From Nemophila menziesii (Eukaryota > Streptophyta > Magnoliopsida > Boraginales > Hydrophyllaceae), in the NCBI GenBank assembly GCA_029959085.1, contig JARWIR010000010.1:16637001-16701000 (forward strand): a stretch of 64,000 bases of DNA, given 5' to 3'. The notes below the pieces were generated by a model. That model was given only the letters and a program-made list of their open reading frames with translations. It searched no databases and was not told the DNA's origin. Shown one piece after another: positions 10,416 through 20,775 of the stretch. The position numbers and the translations under genes are program-made. Numbering within the stretch: position 1 is the stretch's first letter; each line of letters opens with the position of its first letter.

Positions 10416-12194
10416 TGATGTCTCCCTATTTTTTCTTATTATTAGCGCCTTGGAGACATCCTTTTAGGTGAATAAATGACTTGTTTGATAGACTTTTAGG
10501 CTTAATTGATCATATTGCACTTTCTCCCCTTGGAAATTAACTATTTGCAGAATCTGAGCTTTTGTGCGTAATTTTGACTATTTTTAATGTAAAGTTAATC
10601 GGTTCTTGAATTTCATGAAAGACCAATCGAAGGAGAAGAAGTTAGAATAAAGTCTTAGTGTAATTTAGAGTGTTAGGAAATGATTTTGAGTCGATTTTCT
10701 ATTTTTAGAGTACACTTTCCTATTTCGTTTTCTTGATTTATTGATTTACTCTTTTAAGCATATACGGTTTAATTATTTATTCAATGTGAAGCTTTAAAAT
10801 ATAAATGGTAATTACTTAGAGACCAAGTCAAGATAAATACGAAAGGAAAGAAGATTTAGGAAAGATTTATTCAAAGGAGGAAGAGATAAAGCTGCCTTTT
10901 GAAATCTGAAATTCCAGCCACGTTTTAAAGATTAAATCATAATTAAAGATTGGCTAGGATTCTGGACGAATGGTCTACACCAATAGAAAGCTCTTTCCAA
11001 GACAAGCAGTTTCATATATTGGAACTTCTCAAACGGATAAGTATTGTTAAAGATATGACCAAATCAAATCAGCAGAAATCTTATCTTTCCTAGAATTTAG
11101 AGCTACGAATTTGAGAGTCCTTGACTTGTCTTCCACTCCAAGAAATTCGACCTAGGGTCCTCCAACACCTATAAATACACCCATTAGCCTCCTCTTTTAC
11201 ACACACTTCATATCATTATCAAAGAGGCTTAAGGATTCAAGTCAGAGCAAGCAGGAAGGAAGAAAGCTGAGAGCTGGAGACTGTCTATATCTCCGATTCA
11301 AAGTCAAACCCAACCTCTTGATTAGGTTTTATTATTTTCTTTCTGTAAAAAATTATGTCTTTTAATTTATTTGTTTTAGTTTTATTTTCCGTTATGAGCT
11401 AAACTTCTTAAGTGCTTGAGAATCGCTATAAGGGTTGAACTTTAATTTATTTAATTGATGCTTTCTGAGTTGGGATTTTTATAATTTAATTCAAATAGAG
11501 TAATTTAGTATTGTTTGTTATCGTAAGTTAATTTCACTATATTTAATCTGATCAATTAGACATAGGTTTGAGTAATTAGGCTATTCACTTTGGTGGGGAA
11601 GTGATCATCTTGACGGGGGGTTTAATTACTGACATAGGTAATAAACGTAAGATAGAAATTATTGATCCTGACGGACTTAGTTAATCTTATAGCCAATCGG
11701 GTAGAGAACCTGACATTCGAAGGTGGATTATGATCGCCCTGACGGGGTTTGTAACACCTGAGAATAGCTCCTAAGTCCACCCTGACGGGGGTTAGGAGAA
11801 TCTAGAATCCGGACTATTACTAGTTACTAATTTGTCCCTTAGAAGAAGCATTGATTAAGTTTATTTTGGTAAAACATAGCGTGACTCAAGTACTACTCTC
11901 TCATCTTTTTGTCTCTTCATATTTACTTTCTTGCATTAGTTTAATTTTAGTTTAATATTTACTTTATTTGCACTTTAGTCCTTTAATCAAAAATCAAATA
12001 AAAATCTATTTTCTTTACTTTTAATTTTCATTCAAGCAACTAGTTCCATTTATTGCATAACACTTTGAATCATACCTAATCCGTCCCTGAGATCGAAATC
12101 CCGTTTACCGGATATTACTTGGACGACTCGTACACTTGCGGTACGTGTCTTGCCTTTTTAGGTGTGTTTATTTAGAACACACTAGGAGACACCA
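10416..12194 (+). repeat. Element B 5' LTR (1779 bp)
   Basis: Starts TGATGTCTCC, ends GACACCA and is followed by AGTTTT and the PBS. The first ten bases form an inverted repeat with GGAGACATC at 10452-10460. A TATA box, TATAAATA, lies at 11170-11177, so transcription probably starts near 11200. The downstream R-U5 part has four TGACGG words between 11611 and 11791. The CGTACACTTGCGG stretch near the 3' end is shared with the other LTRs of the window. Confidence 0.92.
11170..11177 (+). promoter_or_regulatory. Element B LTR TATA box
   Basis: TATAAATA about 750 bp into the LTR, conserved at 27706-27713 (3' LTR) and 34770-34777 (element C LTR), with a pyrimidine-rich ACACACTTCATATC stretch 30-40 bp downstream as likely start region. 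Confidence 0.65.
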
Positions 12195-12200
12195 AGTTTT

Positions 12201-12218
12201 TGGCGCCGCTGCCGGGGA
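12201..12218 (+). promoter_or_regulatory. Element B primer-binding site (tRNA-Asp type)
   Basis: TGGCGCCGCTGCCGGGGA, six bases after the LTR end. It is complementary to the 3' end of plant tRNA-Asp except for one base (C where T is expected), the primer typical of Athila elements. Confidence 0.85.
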
Positions 12219-12347
12219 CGGTAGCGTGTGACCACGGTGTTAGTCGTAAGTGTTTTAGTTGCTAGTTTTTAGTTTAGTTTTAATTTTTATTTTTCAGTTT
12301 TACGCTTTGGGTTGTTCTTGCTTTCTCAGATTTACAGGTTTTGGTAT

Positions 12348-15284
12348 ATGCTTGGAGATATCGTGATCCTTGATAATCCCGAAAGCCTAGTTCGAGAGAA
12401 AAACAAAAGAGATAAAGAAGCAAGAAAACAAGCAAGGTTAGAAAAAGCAATGGCAGAAGATAATGCTCAAGATCCTGTGAGTCAAGATCCCGTGATTCAA
12501 TTGGATGACAACGGTCTCCCTATAGCTCCACCGGTAGGAGTTCAATTACCAATTCCACCGGTAGGAGTCCAATTACCAGCTCCTCCCGGAAATCAACAGC
12601 AAGTCAATAATAATGGTGGAGTACGTCACGATCATGGACCGCCGATCTTTCAACCGAACAACCATGTACCTTTTCGTATACCACCACTTGAACTCCGTCC
12701 TCTCGCAATTCAAGGAGTTCGATTCAGACCAGACGCAGGGATGATTAATCAGTTTACAACCGTTGGACAGTATAGTGGTGCGGCTCGTGAAGATCCTATT
12801 CGTGCTATGTACAAGTTTATGCAAATCTGTGATGCATATGTCACCCTTGGAGTAACCCAAGAACAAATGTACTTTCATATGTTTCCATTCTTCCTTACCG
12901 GAGGAGCTAGTGAGTGGTATGATCAACAACCACACAACGCGATTGTAACTTGGGATCAACTTCAGACAGCCTTTTTCGATAGGTACTATCCTCAAAGTGT
13001 TCGACTTAGTGGGCAATTAGATATTGTTTATTTTCGCCAAGAGCCAGGAGAAACTGTAGGTGCTGCATGGACTCGTTTTCAAACATTATTACGCAAGTGC
13101 CCATTACATGGGTACTCTCTTGAATTACAGCTTAGGATATTTTATCGAAGTTTAGGTGAAGCTGCGAAAGACAAAATAGACACTATGTGCCAAGGTGGTC
13201 TCATGATGGTCAAAACTGATCAAGCTCTGGTTATCATGGATAGAATCGTGAAGAACGAGATGAGTTGGAAACCATCAAGATCACCAGTTCGAGTTTCCGA
13301 AAGAGGTACTTTGAGTGTAGACATAGAAACCGCGTTGAATGCAAAAATTGCCGCTCTAGAGAACAAGATTAAGCAACTACCGGTTTCTGAAACGAGAGCT
13401 AACATTCAAGTGGCACAAGAACCATAATTATGTCCTAAGTGTGACGCAATTGATCATACGTGGGAAGATTGTCCTCATAATCCAAGATCGGTATGCTTCA
13501 TCAATAATCGAGGTAACAATTATTCAACTGGTCAAGGATATGGTAATCAGTGTAAGAATAATCCAGGAACTTATCAATCGAGGCCCCAAGGAAACTATTA
13601 TCAGAATCAATATCAGGGAGGTCAAGTTCAACATGATGCTTATACAGAGACTCTCGCTCAGAAAGCACTCCCTGCTCATCCTCAAGAAGGTGCAGTTGCT
13701 GGAAATGAATTAGCTCTCCAAATGAACCAACTGTCATCTAGGATAGCAGAACAATCATCGAAGATAGAAGAACAATTGAACCAATTCATGCGGAAGTCTG
13801 ATCAAAAGGCAATACATCTAGAAGAACATTTTCACGCAATAGTAAACATAACAAAGATTAGTAACCAAGCGCTACAAGAGACCAATATAAAGGTAGATGA
13901 ACAGGCAGCTGCGTTTCAAATTCTTCAAAAACAAGTGGCTCAATTGGAAAAACAAATAAATCAGCGTCCCCAAGAACAACTTCCAAGTAACACTGAAGAA
14001 CCAAAACAATACGAAGCTTGTAACGCTATCTCACTCAGAAGTGGTAAGCAATTGCAACCACCACCTTTCCCAGTTATGAAAGAAAAAGAAGTAATTAGAA
14101 AAGAAAAACCGTTAGAGGAGGTGGAAGAGAAGGACGAAGAACCTGAAGTGGTAGAAGTGGAGAAGATTCCGGAAAAGCCAAAGAAGAAAGATGTTGTAGA
14201 AACCCGTCCTCCTCCACCATTCCCTTCCAGAGTTCAGAAGAAAGGAGATACGGCTGAATATGAAAGATTCATGAACATGGTGAGTAAGCTCAATATTAAT
14301 ATACCTTTCTTAGAGGCTATCAAGGGGGTACCAAAATATACGAAATTCTTGAAAAGAGCTCTCACAAACAAACGCCGATATCTTGAGAATGAAATGGTAG
14401 GCTTGCCAGAAGACTGCAGTGCGATATGTCAGAGTAAGTTACCACCGAAGTTACTTGATCCTGGAAGTTTTACTATTCCCATATCTATTGGTAATGAGTG
14501 GCAAGCGAAAGCTTTATGCGATTTGGGAGCGAGTATTAATCTTATGCCCAAATCAGTTTTTGAAAAGTTGAAGATAGGAGACGCAAGACCAACTTCTATG
14601 GTCTTGCAAATGGCTGACAGATCCCTCGTGCATCTAGAGGGAAGAGTAGAAAATGTCCTCGTCAAGGCAGGTACGTTAATTTTTCCATTTGATTTTGTTA
14701 TACTTGACTACGACGCGGATAGGAATGTCCCCATTATTTTGGGAAGACCATTCCTAGCCACGGGGCGTACTATAATTGATGTAGAGAATGGAGAATTGAC
14801 GATGCGAATCCAAGACGAGGAAGTGAAGTTTAACGTGTTCAGACCAATGAAGTTTCCGGAATCCAAGGAGGAGTGCATCCGGATAGATGTGATTGAACAA
14901 GAGCCAACTAAGGTTGTGGGAACCTTAGGGATGGAGGAAAGAGAGCTCAGAAAGAAACCACCTAACAACAATCCTCCATATCCTAAGAAAAATCCACACC
15001 TTGACCATGCAAAGAAGAAAGAAAAAGGGCGTACCATGAAGGTTCCAAAAGAACCTAAGAAAGAAAGAAAGAGGAGGGCATTCAGTGTAGGCGAAGAGGT
15101 CGCAATGAAGAAGCCTGATCCCCCTCCAAAAGCGCGCAAAGCCAAGAGTTCTTGGCAAGGACCGTTCAAGGTCACAAGGGTTATCTCTGATCAATTGGTG
15201 GTAATAAAAGCTAAGGGATGCAAGTTCCGTGTAGCAAATATTGATGACCTCACTCACTGCTGGGGAGGTTACGTAAAAAAATGA
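12348..15284 (+). pseudogene. Element B gag-protease fused to an integrase C-terminal-like domain
   Basis: One frame of about 979 codons broken by a single stop, TAA at 13425-13427, where element C has a glutamate codon (EPELC against EP-stop-LC). I start it at the ATG at 12348 (MLGDIVILDNPE) because it aligns with element A's start; an in-frame ATG at 12312 is also possible. Order: gag with RFRPDAGMINQFTTVG and WYDQQPHNAIVTWDQL; zinc knuckle CPKCDAIDHTWEDC at 13431-13472; a Q/E-rich coiled-coil stretch (13722-13980); a PPPFP linker; retropepsin with ALCDLGASINLMP (aspartate codon 14520-14522); a lysine-rich linker; and a tail with FSVGEEV, SSWQGPFKVTRV and HCWGGYV. The tail matches the GPF/Y module at the integrase C-terminus (compare 30960-31160 in C), and identical non-coding sequence follows both. 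RT, RNase H and the integrase core are absent. It would supply capsid and protease but needs pol from elsewhere. Confidence 0.88.
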
Positions 15285-15586
15285 TTCGAGAGGTAACCCA
15301 TCGAGCTTAACGACGTTAAACAAAAGCCATTGCATTGTATATTAGTTTATTGCTTTAAGTTTTTTTCAATTCCTAGTGTATAATTCTAAGTTATTGTCGA
15401 GTCTTAGTGTCTACTTTTAAAAGAAATGAGAAAGGTAGTGTGTTAATGGTGCAGGAATTGAGTTTGGGATGCTAGGAAACGCGATGAAATTTGTTTGAGA
15501 GATTCAAAGTCTGGCGCGGACTAACCCCGCGGTGTACCCCTATACCGCAGGGATGTACCGCGCCCAAAAAACCCGTACCACGGGTC
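15285..15586 (+). other. Element B 3' region, part left of element A
   Basis: Begins with the shared block after the stop (GAGGTAACCC, then TTAACGACGTTAA, a 6-bp inverted repeat around one base). The first PPT-like motif, TTGAGTTTGGGAT, is at 15458-15470. The GC-rich palindromic cassette starts near 15500 and is interrupted by element A at 15587; it resumes at 24420. Confidence 0.75.
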
Positions 15587-17170
15587 TGATGTCTCCTTAA
15601 TTGTTCTTATTTTCGACCCTTAGGAGACATCATTTTTGGTGTTTATTTAATCAATTTGATAGACTTTTGGACTAAATATGCAATAATATGATTTTCCTCT
15701 TTTATTTCTAGCATTTTTTAATTATTAAACTTTTGCGCGTAATATTGGTAATTTTAGTGTAAAGTTTACAGGTTTTAGATGTTAGCTAGAAGAGGAATCC
15801 GAGAAGAAAGTCAAAGATCGTGATATAGAGTCAAGACATGAAGATAAATCCCGAAAATATTATTTTTAGAGCTGAAAATCCATTTTCCAGGCTATAGATT
15901 GCTGATTTCGAGGTGCTTAAGAGATGATTTAGCCGCTGACCTTTGAAGAGAAAACATTCCTTATCGAGTTACGGAACTTTAGCAACTGGAATGAGGTCAA
16001 TCGGAGTCATAACGAAGCGGGAAAAGCCGTTTTAGTGAAGGTGTATCAGCAGTTACGGGATTTTGGGCTTAGAAATTGGGCTTGGACATTTAATTATTGA
16101 TTTATTCTTAAGTCCAAGCCCTAATCCGTTTTTAACATTATAAAAGGGCTTTAGACCTCTATTTTCACACACTCTTCATATCCTTTTTCAATATACAAGA
16201 TACGCTTAAGAGTCAGACACCAGAGAAGAAGCTAGAGGCAGGAAGAGAAGAAGCAAGAGCTGGAGACGGTCTATATCTCCACTTCTCAGCCAATTCAATT
16301 CCATAATTAGAGTCTTCTATTTTATTCTGTAAAACATGATGAACCTATTTGTTTCTTTAGTTTTTATCTTTTCAATTATTATGAGCTAAACTAAATTAGT
16401 GCTTGAGAACGCATAATGGGTTAATCCCAATTTGATTTCGTTTTATACATTTGGATTTGGGATTATTATTATTTAAATCAAATTGGGTGAATTGTATGTT
16501 TCTTTAATTTGCACTTTATCTACTATTTTTGACCTGATCAATCAATGATAGGACTTAGTATCTAAACTATTCCAATTAGTGGCGATTGGATCACCTTGAC
16601 GGGGGGTTTAGGTACCGAACTAGTTAATGAATGTAGGTTAGAAATTATTGACTCTGACGAGCTTAATTAAACCTATGGCCTATTGGGTAATTTGAACTTA
16701 AACACTTGAGAGTGGACTATAATCACCCTGACGGGGTTTGTAGCATTTGAGAGTTGCTCCTTAGTCCACCCTGACGGGGGTAAGGAGATTATAGAATCCC
16801 GACCAATACAAATTTACCAATTTGTCCCTTAACAATGTATGAAATGAATGATAGTTAGGTAAACCCTTGCGTCTCTCAAGTACTACCTGCTCTTACTTGC
16901 GTATCACTTTTATTTATTTGCGTCTTAGTTATTTATTTACATTTTCGCATTAGTCTTTCATTCCTTAGGATTAATACAAAACCAAACAAACATATTATCT
17001 TTATTTGCTTTCATAAGTGCATCAATCATTAATAGATAAGCATTGTAGTCAACCATCCCGTCCTTGGAACGAATCTGTTTTATCAACTATATTACTTGGG
17101 ACAACCGTACACTTGCGGTTGTGGTTCGATTATCATTTGCATTTATTTTAGAACACACTAAAGACCACCA
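15587..17170 (+). repeat. Element A 5' LTR (1584 bp)
   Basis: TGATGTCTCC to GACCACCA. The ten terminal bases pair perfectly with GGAGACATCA at 15623-15632. A TATA box (TTATAAAAG) is at 16138-16146. TGACGG or TGACGA words recur near 16597, 16655, 16727 and 16770 in the predicted leader. Sequence is clearly a different subfamily from the element B LTR, although the layout is the same. Confidence 0.92.
16138..16146 (+). promoter_or_regulatory. Element A LTR TATA box
   Basis: TTATAAAAG, with the copy in the 3' LTR at 23388-23396; ACACACTCTTCATATCC lies about 30 bases downstream. Confidence 0.6.
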
Positions 17171-17176
17171 AGTTTT

Positions 17177-17194
17177 TGGCGCCGCTGCCGGGGA
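17177..17194 (+). promoter_or_regulatory. Element A primer-binding site (tRNA-Asp type)
   Basis: TGGCGCCGCTGCCGGGGA, six bases after the LTR, identical to the element B site. Confidence 0.85.
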
Positions 17195-17313
17195 CGGTAG
17201 CGTGTGACCACGGTGTTTATCCTTTAGTGATAGTTGCATTTAGTTTTATTTTTGTTTTTATCAGTTTTACGCTTTTTGCTTGTTTAGTTTTCTCAGGGTT
17301 TTAGGTTTGGTGT

Positions 17314-20114
17314 ATGCGAAGGAGACTCTTTAAGGATCTAGAGCCAACACCTCCGATCCTTAGTAATCCAGAAACATTAATCAGACTTGCTAATAAGAGA
17401 AAGAGAGAACAAGAGTCCTTAGAGGAAGAAGAATTAATTAAAAGAATGGCGGACATTAATATTCAAAATCAACAGAATCAACAAAACGGACAAGCTTAAA
17501 TAGTGATGAATCAAGATCCTTGGTTTACTAATGGTCCACCAGAAGTTCCATTCCGTGCTCCTGCTATAGGAGTAGGAGCTCCAGATATAAATGTTCCGAA
17601 GTTTCGTCTAGATTCGGGTATGTTAGCTCAATTCCAAAACTTGGAAATTTTCGTGGTAGAGTGGGAGAAGATCCTCTTAGAGCAGTACAGAAGTTTAAAC
17701 AGATATGTGATTCTTATATCACACAAGGAGTTTCAAGAGAACAGATGTATTTTGCTGCATTTAAATTTTTTGTTATTGATGGAGCGAGTGAATGGCACGA
17801 TACGCAAGATCCTACGAAGATAACAAACTGGGACCAATTAGAAACTGCTTTCTTTGACAGGTATTACCCAAGTAACATGAGGTTAGATGTTGAATTAGAA
17901 TTGACGCATTTCCGTCAAGAATATGATGAAACTGTGGGTAAGAGTTGGACAAGATTTCAGATGTGTTTACGTAGAGTTCCCAATCATGGCTTTTCAGAAC
18001 AACAACAGTTAAAAATCTTTTATAGAGGCCTTGATGGAACTTCGAGAGAGAAGTTGGATTTGTTATGTGGTGCAGGTTTTCTTCAAGTTCAACCCGCTCA
18101 TGCTAAAATTATTTTAGAAAGAACCGTCAAGAATGAAGTTGGGTGGAACACCGTAAGAACACCAGTTAGAGGAGGAGTTAATAATGTTAATATCGAAGAA
18201 AAGTTTGCTACGCTAGAGACAAAGATTCAAACCACACTAGAACAACAACTGAGACAACTTACTCTAGCCGTGAAAGAAGGTTTTTCGAATAAAAGAGGCG
18301 AGGTAAAGGTTGCACAAGAGGTATATGGATGTGAGTATTGCGGTGTTAATGATCATAGTTGGGAAAATTGTCAAAACAATCAAGAATCTGTGATGTTTGT
18401 GTCCAATAGAGGTAACTTTAATTCAAGTGGTAACAGATATCAGCCTAACAGAAACCATCCTGGGTTTCAATACTCAAATCCTAATGGGGCAGCCAATCCT
18501 ACCTATGCGTATCAGCTGCGTTCCCAAAATAACAACTACAATCCAAGACCACACAACAATTATCAAGGAGGACAGAATCAAAATTATGTTCAGAGACAAG
18601 CTCCTCAAGACAATTATGATGACACAATGAATCAGAAAGCCTTACCTGCACATCCAGAAGAAGGAGCAGTTACCCTTCAGAAAACAGTTGAAAGTATAAT
18701 TGCTCTTCAGACACAAGCTATGGAACGTCAAAATGCAATCGAAGCAAATATGAATTTGTTCCAGAATCAGCTAAGTCAAATTAATAAACAACTGAATCAA
18801 CGTCCACAAGGACAACTTCCTAGCGATACTGAGAATCCAATTCAAATCGAAGATTGTAAAGCTATTACTCTCAGAAGTGGTACGAACCTTCCTCCACCTC
18901 CTTTTCCGGTTATAAAAGAAAAAGAAGTTAGAAAAGAAAAAGAGGTGGTAGATAAAGATAAACCAGTTGAAGTAGAAGAAGTGGAGAGGTCTAGTGAAGT
19001 TCCGAAAAAGAAAGATGATACTATAATAAACCGTCCTCCTCCACCATTTTCATCGAGAGTTCAAAAGAAGGGCGATATGGCTGATTATCAAAAATTCTTT
19101 AACAAGGTAAGAGGTCTTAGCATAAATATTCTGTTGCTAGAAGCTATTAGAGATGTGCCCAAGTATGCTAAGTTCTTGAAACGAGCCCTCACTAATAAAA
19201 GACCGTATTGTGATAATGAGATGATTGGTCTCCCTGAGGAATGTAGTGCTATTTGTCAAGGTAAATTACCTCCAAAGTTAGTTGATCCTGGGAGCTTTAC
19301 AATTCCGATATCTATTTGTAATGAATGGAGAGGTAAAGCACTATGTGATTTGGGTGCAAGCATAAATCTTATGCCCAAATCAATCTTTGACAAGCTTAAT
19401 ATTGAAGCAAGACCCACTTCTATGGTCTTGCAAATGGCGGATCGATCTCTTGCACATCCGGAAGGCCGAATTGAAGATGTCCTCGTTAAGGCAGGTACGT
19501 TAATTTTTCCCGCTGATTTCGTTATACTTGATTACGACACGAATAGGAATGTCCCCATTATTTTGGGAAGACCATTCCTAGCCACGGGGCGTACCTTGAT
19601 TGATGTAGAAAACGGCGAAATGATTATGAGAATCCAAGACGAGGAGATGAAGTTTAATGTGTTTAGACCTATGAAGTTTCCAGATTCGAAGGAAGAATGT
19701 TTTCGTGTAGATGTAATGGAACCGGTAAGAAAAGAGCCAATCAATGTTGTGGACACTTTAGGAGTGGAGGAGAAAGAGCTACGAAAGAAACCACCAATTA
19801 AAGCTCCTCCATACCCTAAAAATCCACCACTCAATCATGCAAAGAAGAAAGAGAAAACACGTGTCACGAAGGTTCCAAGGGAACCTAAGAAGGAAAGGAA
19901 GAAAAAGGAGTTTAAAGTAGGCGAAGAAGTTGCTATGAAAAAGCCTAAACCTCCTCCAAAGACATGTGAATCAAAAAGCTCTTGGCTAGGACCATTCGTG
20001 GTTGCTAAGGTTATCTCAGATAAACTAGTGGCCATAAAAGCTAAGGGATGCAAATTTCGAGTTGCAAATATTGACAACCTCACTCACTGCTGGGGAGGTT
20101 ATGTCAATGACTAA
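17314..20114 (+). pseudogene. Element A gag-protease fused to an integrase C-terminal-like domain
   Basis: Starts MRRRLFKDLEP. A TAA stop at 17497-17499 and a one-base loss near 17643 (GNFRGRVGEDP expected) break the first 110 codons; from 17661 the frame is open for 817 codons. Domains: gag (EQMYFAAFKFFVIDGASEW, LETAFFDRYYPSN, SWTRFQMCLRRVPNHGF), zinc knuckle CEYCGVNDHSWENC at 18330-18371, an N/Q-rich stretch, a PPPPF linker, retropepsin with ALCDLGASINLMP near 19338-19376, LGRPFLATGRTLIDVENG, a lysine-rich linker, and the tail FKVGEEV, SSWLGPFVVAKV, HCWGGYV at about 19920-20111. Similarity to B extends over the whole length, including the join of protease to integrase tail, so the fusion was inherited rather than made separately. 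Only two lesions suggest recent loss of function. Confidence 0.88.
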
Positions 20115-20337
20115 GGAATGAGGTAACCCGTCGAGCTTAAGGACGTTAAACAAAAGCCATTTCTTATATATTAGTTTAAGTATTTCTATTTCGTAGTTTA
20201 GTTTAGTTTGATTTTCGTTAATTTAGTGTTTATTATTAAGAAATGAGGAAGGGTAGTTGTTTTTGATGATTTCAGGGGTAAAAAGGTCATGAGTTTGGGG
20301 TCAAAACGATGAGAAAACGGAAAATTATGGAGTCAAC

Positions 20338-20775
20338 AGCAGGTTTGACCGACTAGCCGGCGAGCTGGCCGGCATACCGGCCAAAACGAGCTGAAGACCC
20401 CAAAGCTTCTGACCACTGCGTCATCGATGACGCAGCGTTGCTGCGTCACCATTCGCGCCAGCGGGACTTCGCCGGCATACCGGTGAAACCACCGGCTAGC
20501 CGGCCGATGACGAACGAGGTTCTGACCACTGCGTCAGCGACGACGCAAGGATGCTGCGTCACGATTTGCGCCAGCGACATGCCGCCGGCATGCCGGTCAG
20601 TTGACCAGCTAGCCGGCCGATGAAGGTGAAGATTCTGATCACTGCGTCAGCGATGACGCAAGAAGGCTGCGTCAGGGGTAAAAAAAAAGTACAATTTTTT
20701 TCGAAAATTTATTTTTCGCCGACGCACTGGCCGGCATACCGGTCAACCGCCGGCTAGCCGGTCAACTGCCGTGAT
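20338..20775 (+). repeat. Element A GC-rich palindromic cassette
   Basis: A patchwork of 12-bp palindromic or near-palindromic words (CCGGCATACCGG, CCGGCTAGCCGG, CCGGCATGCCGG) alternating with TGACGCAGC and GCGTCATCGATGACGC type repeats. The whole phrase (CCGG word, then ACTGCGTCA word) recurs about four times with changes. It is much more GC-rich than the surroundings. Confidence 0.8.

Noticed and set aside
14708..15335. Long minus-strand ORFs opposite the element B protease
   Set aside because: Shadows of the plus-strand gag-pro frame with no recognisable domain.
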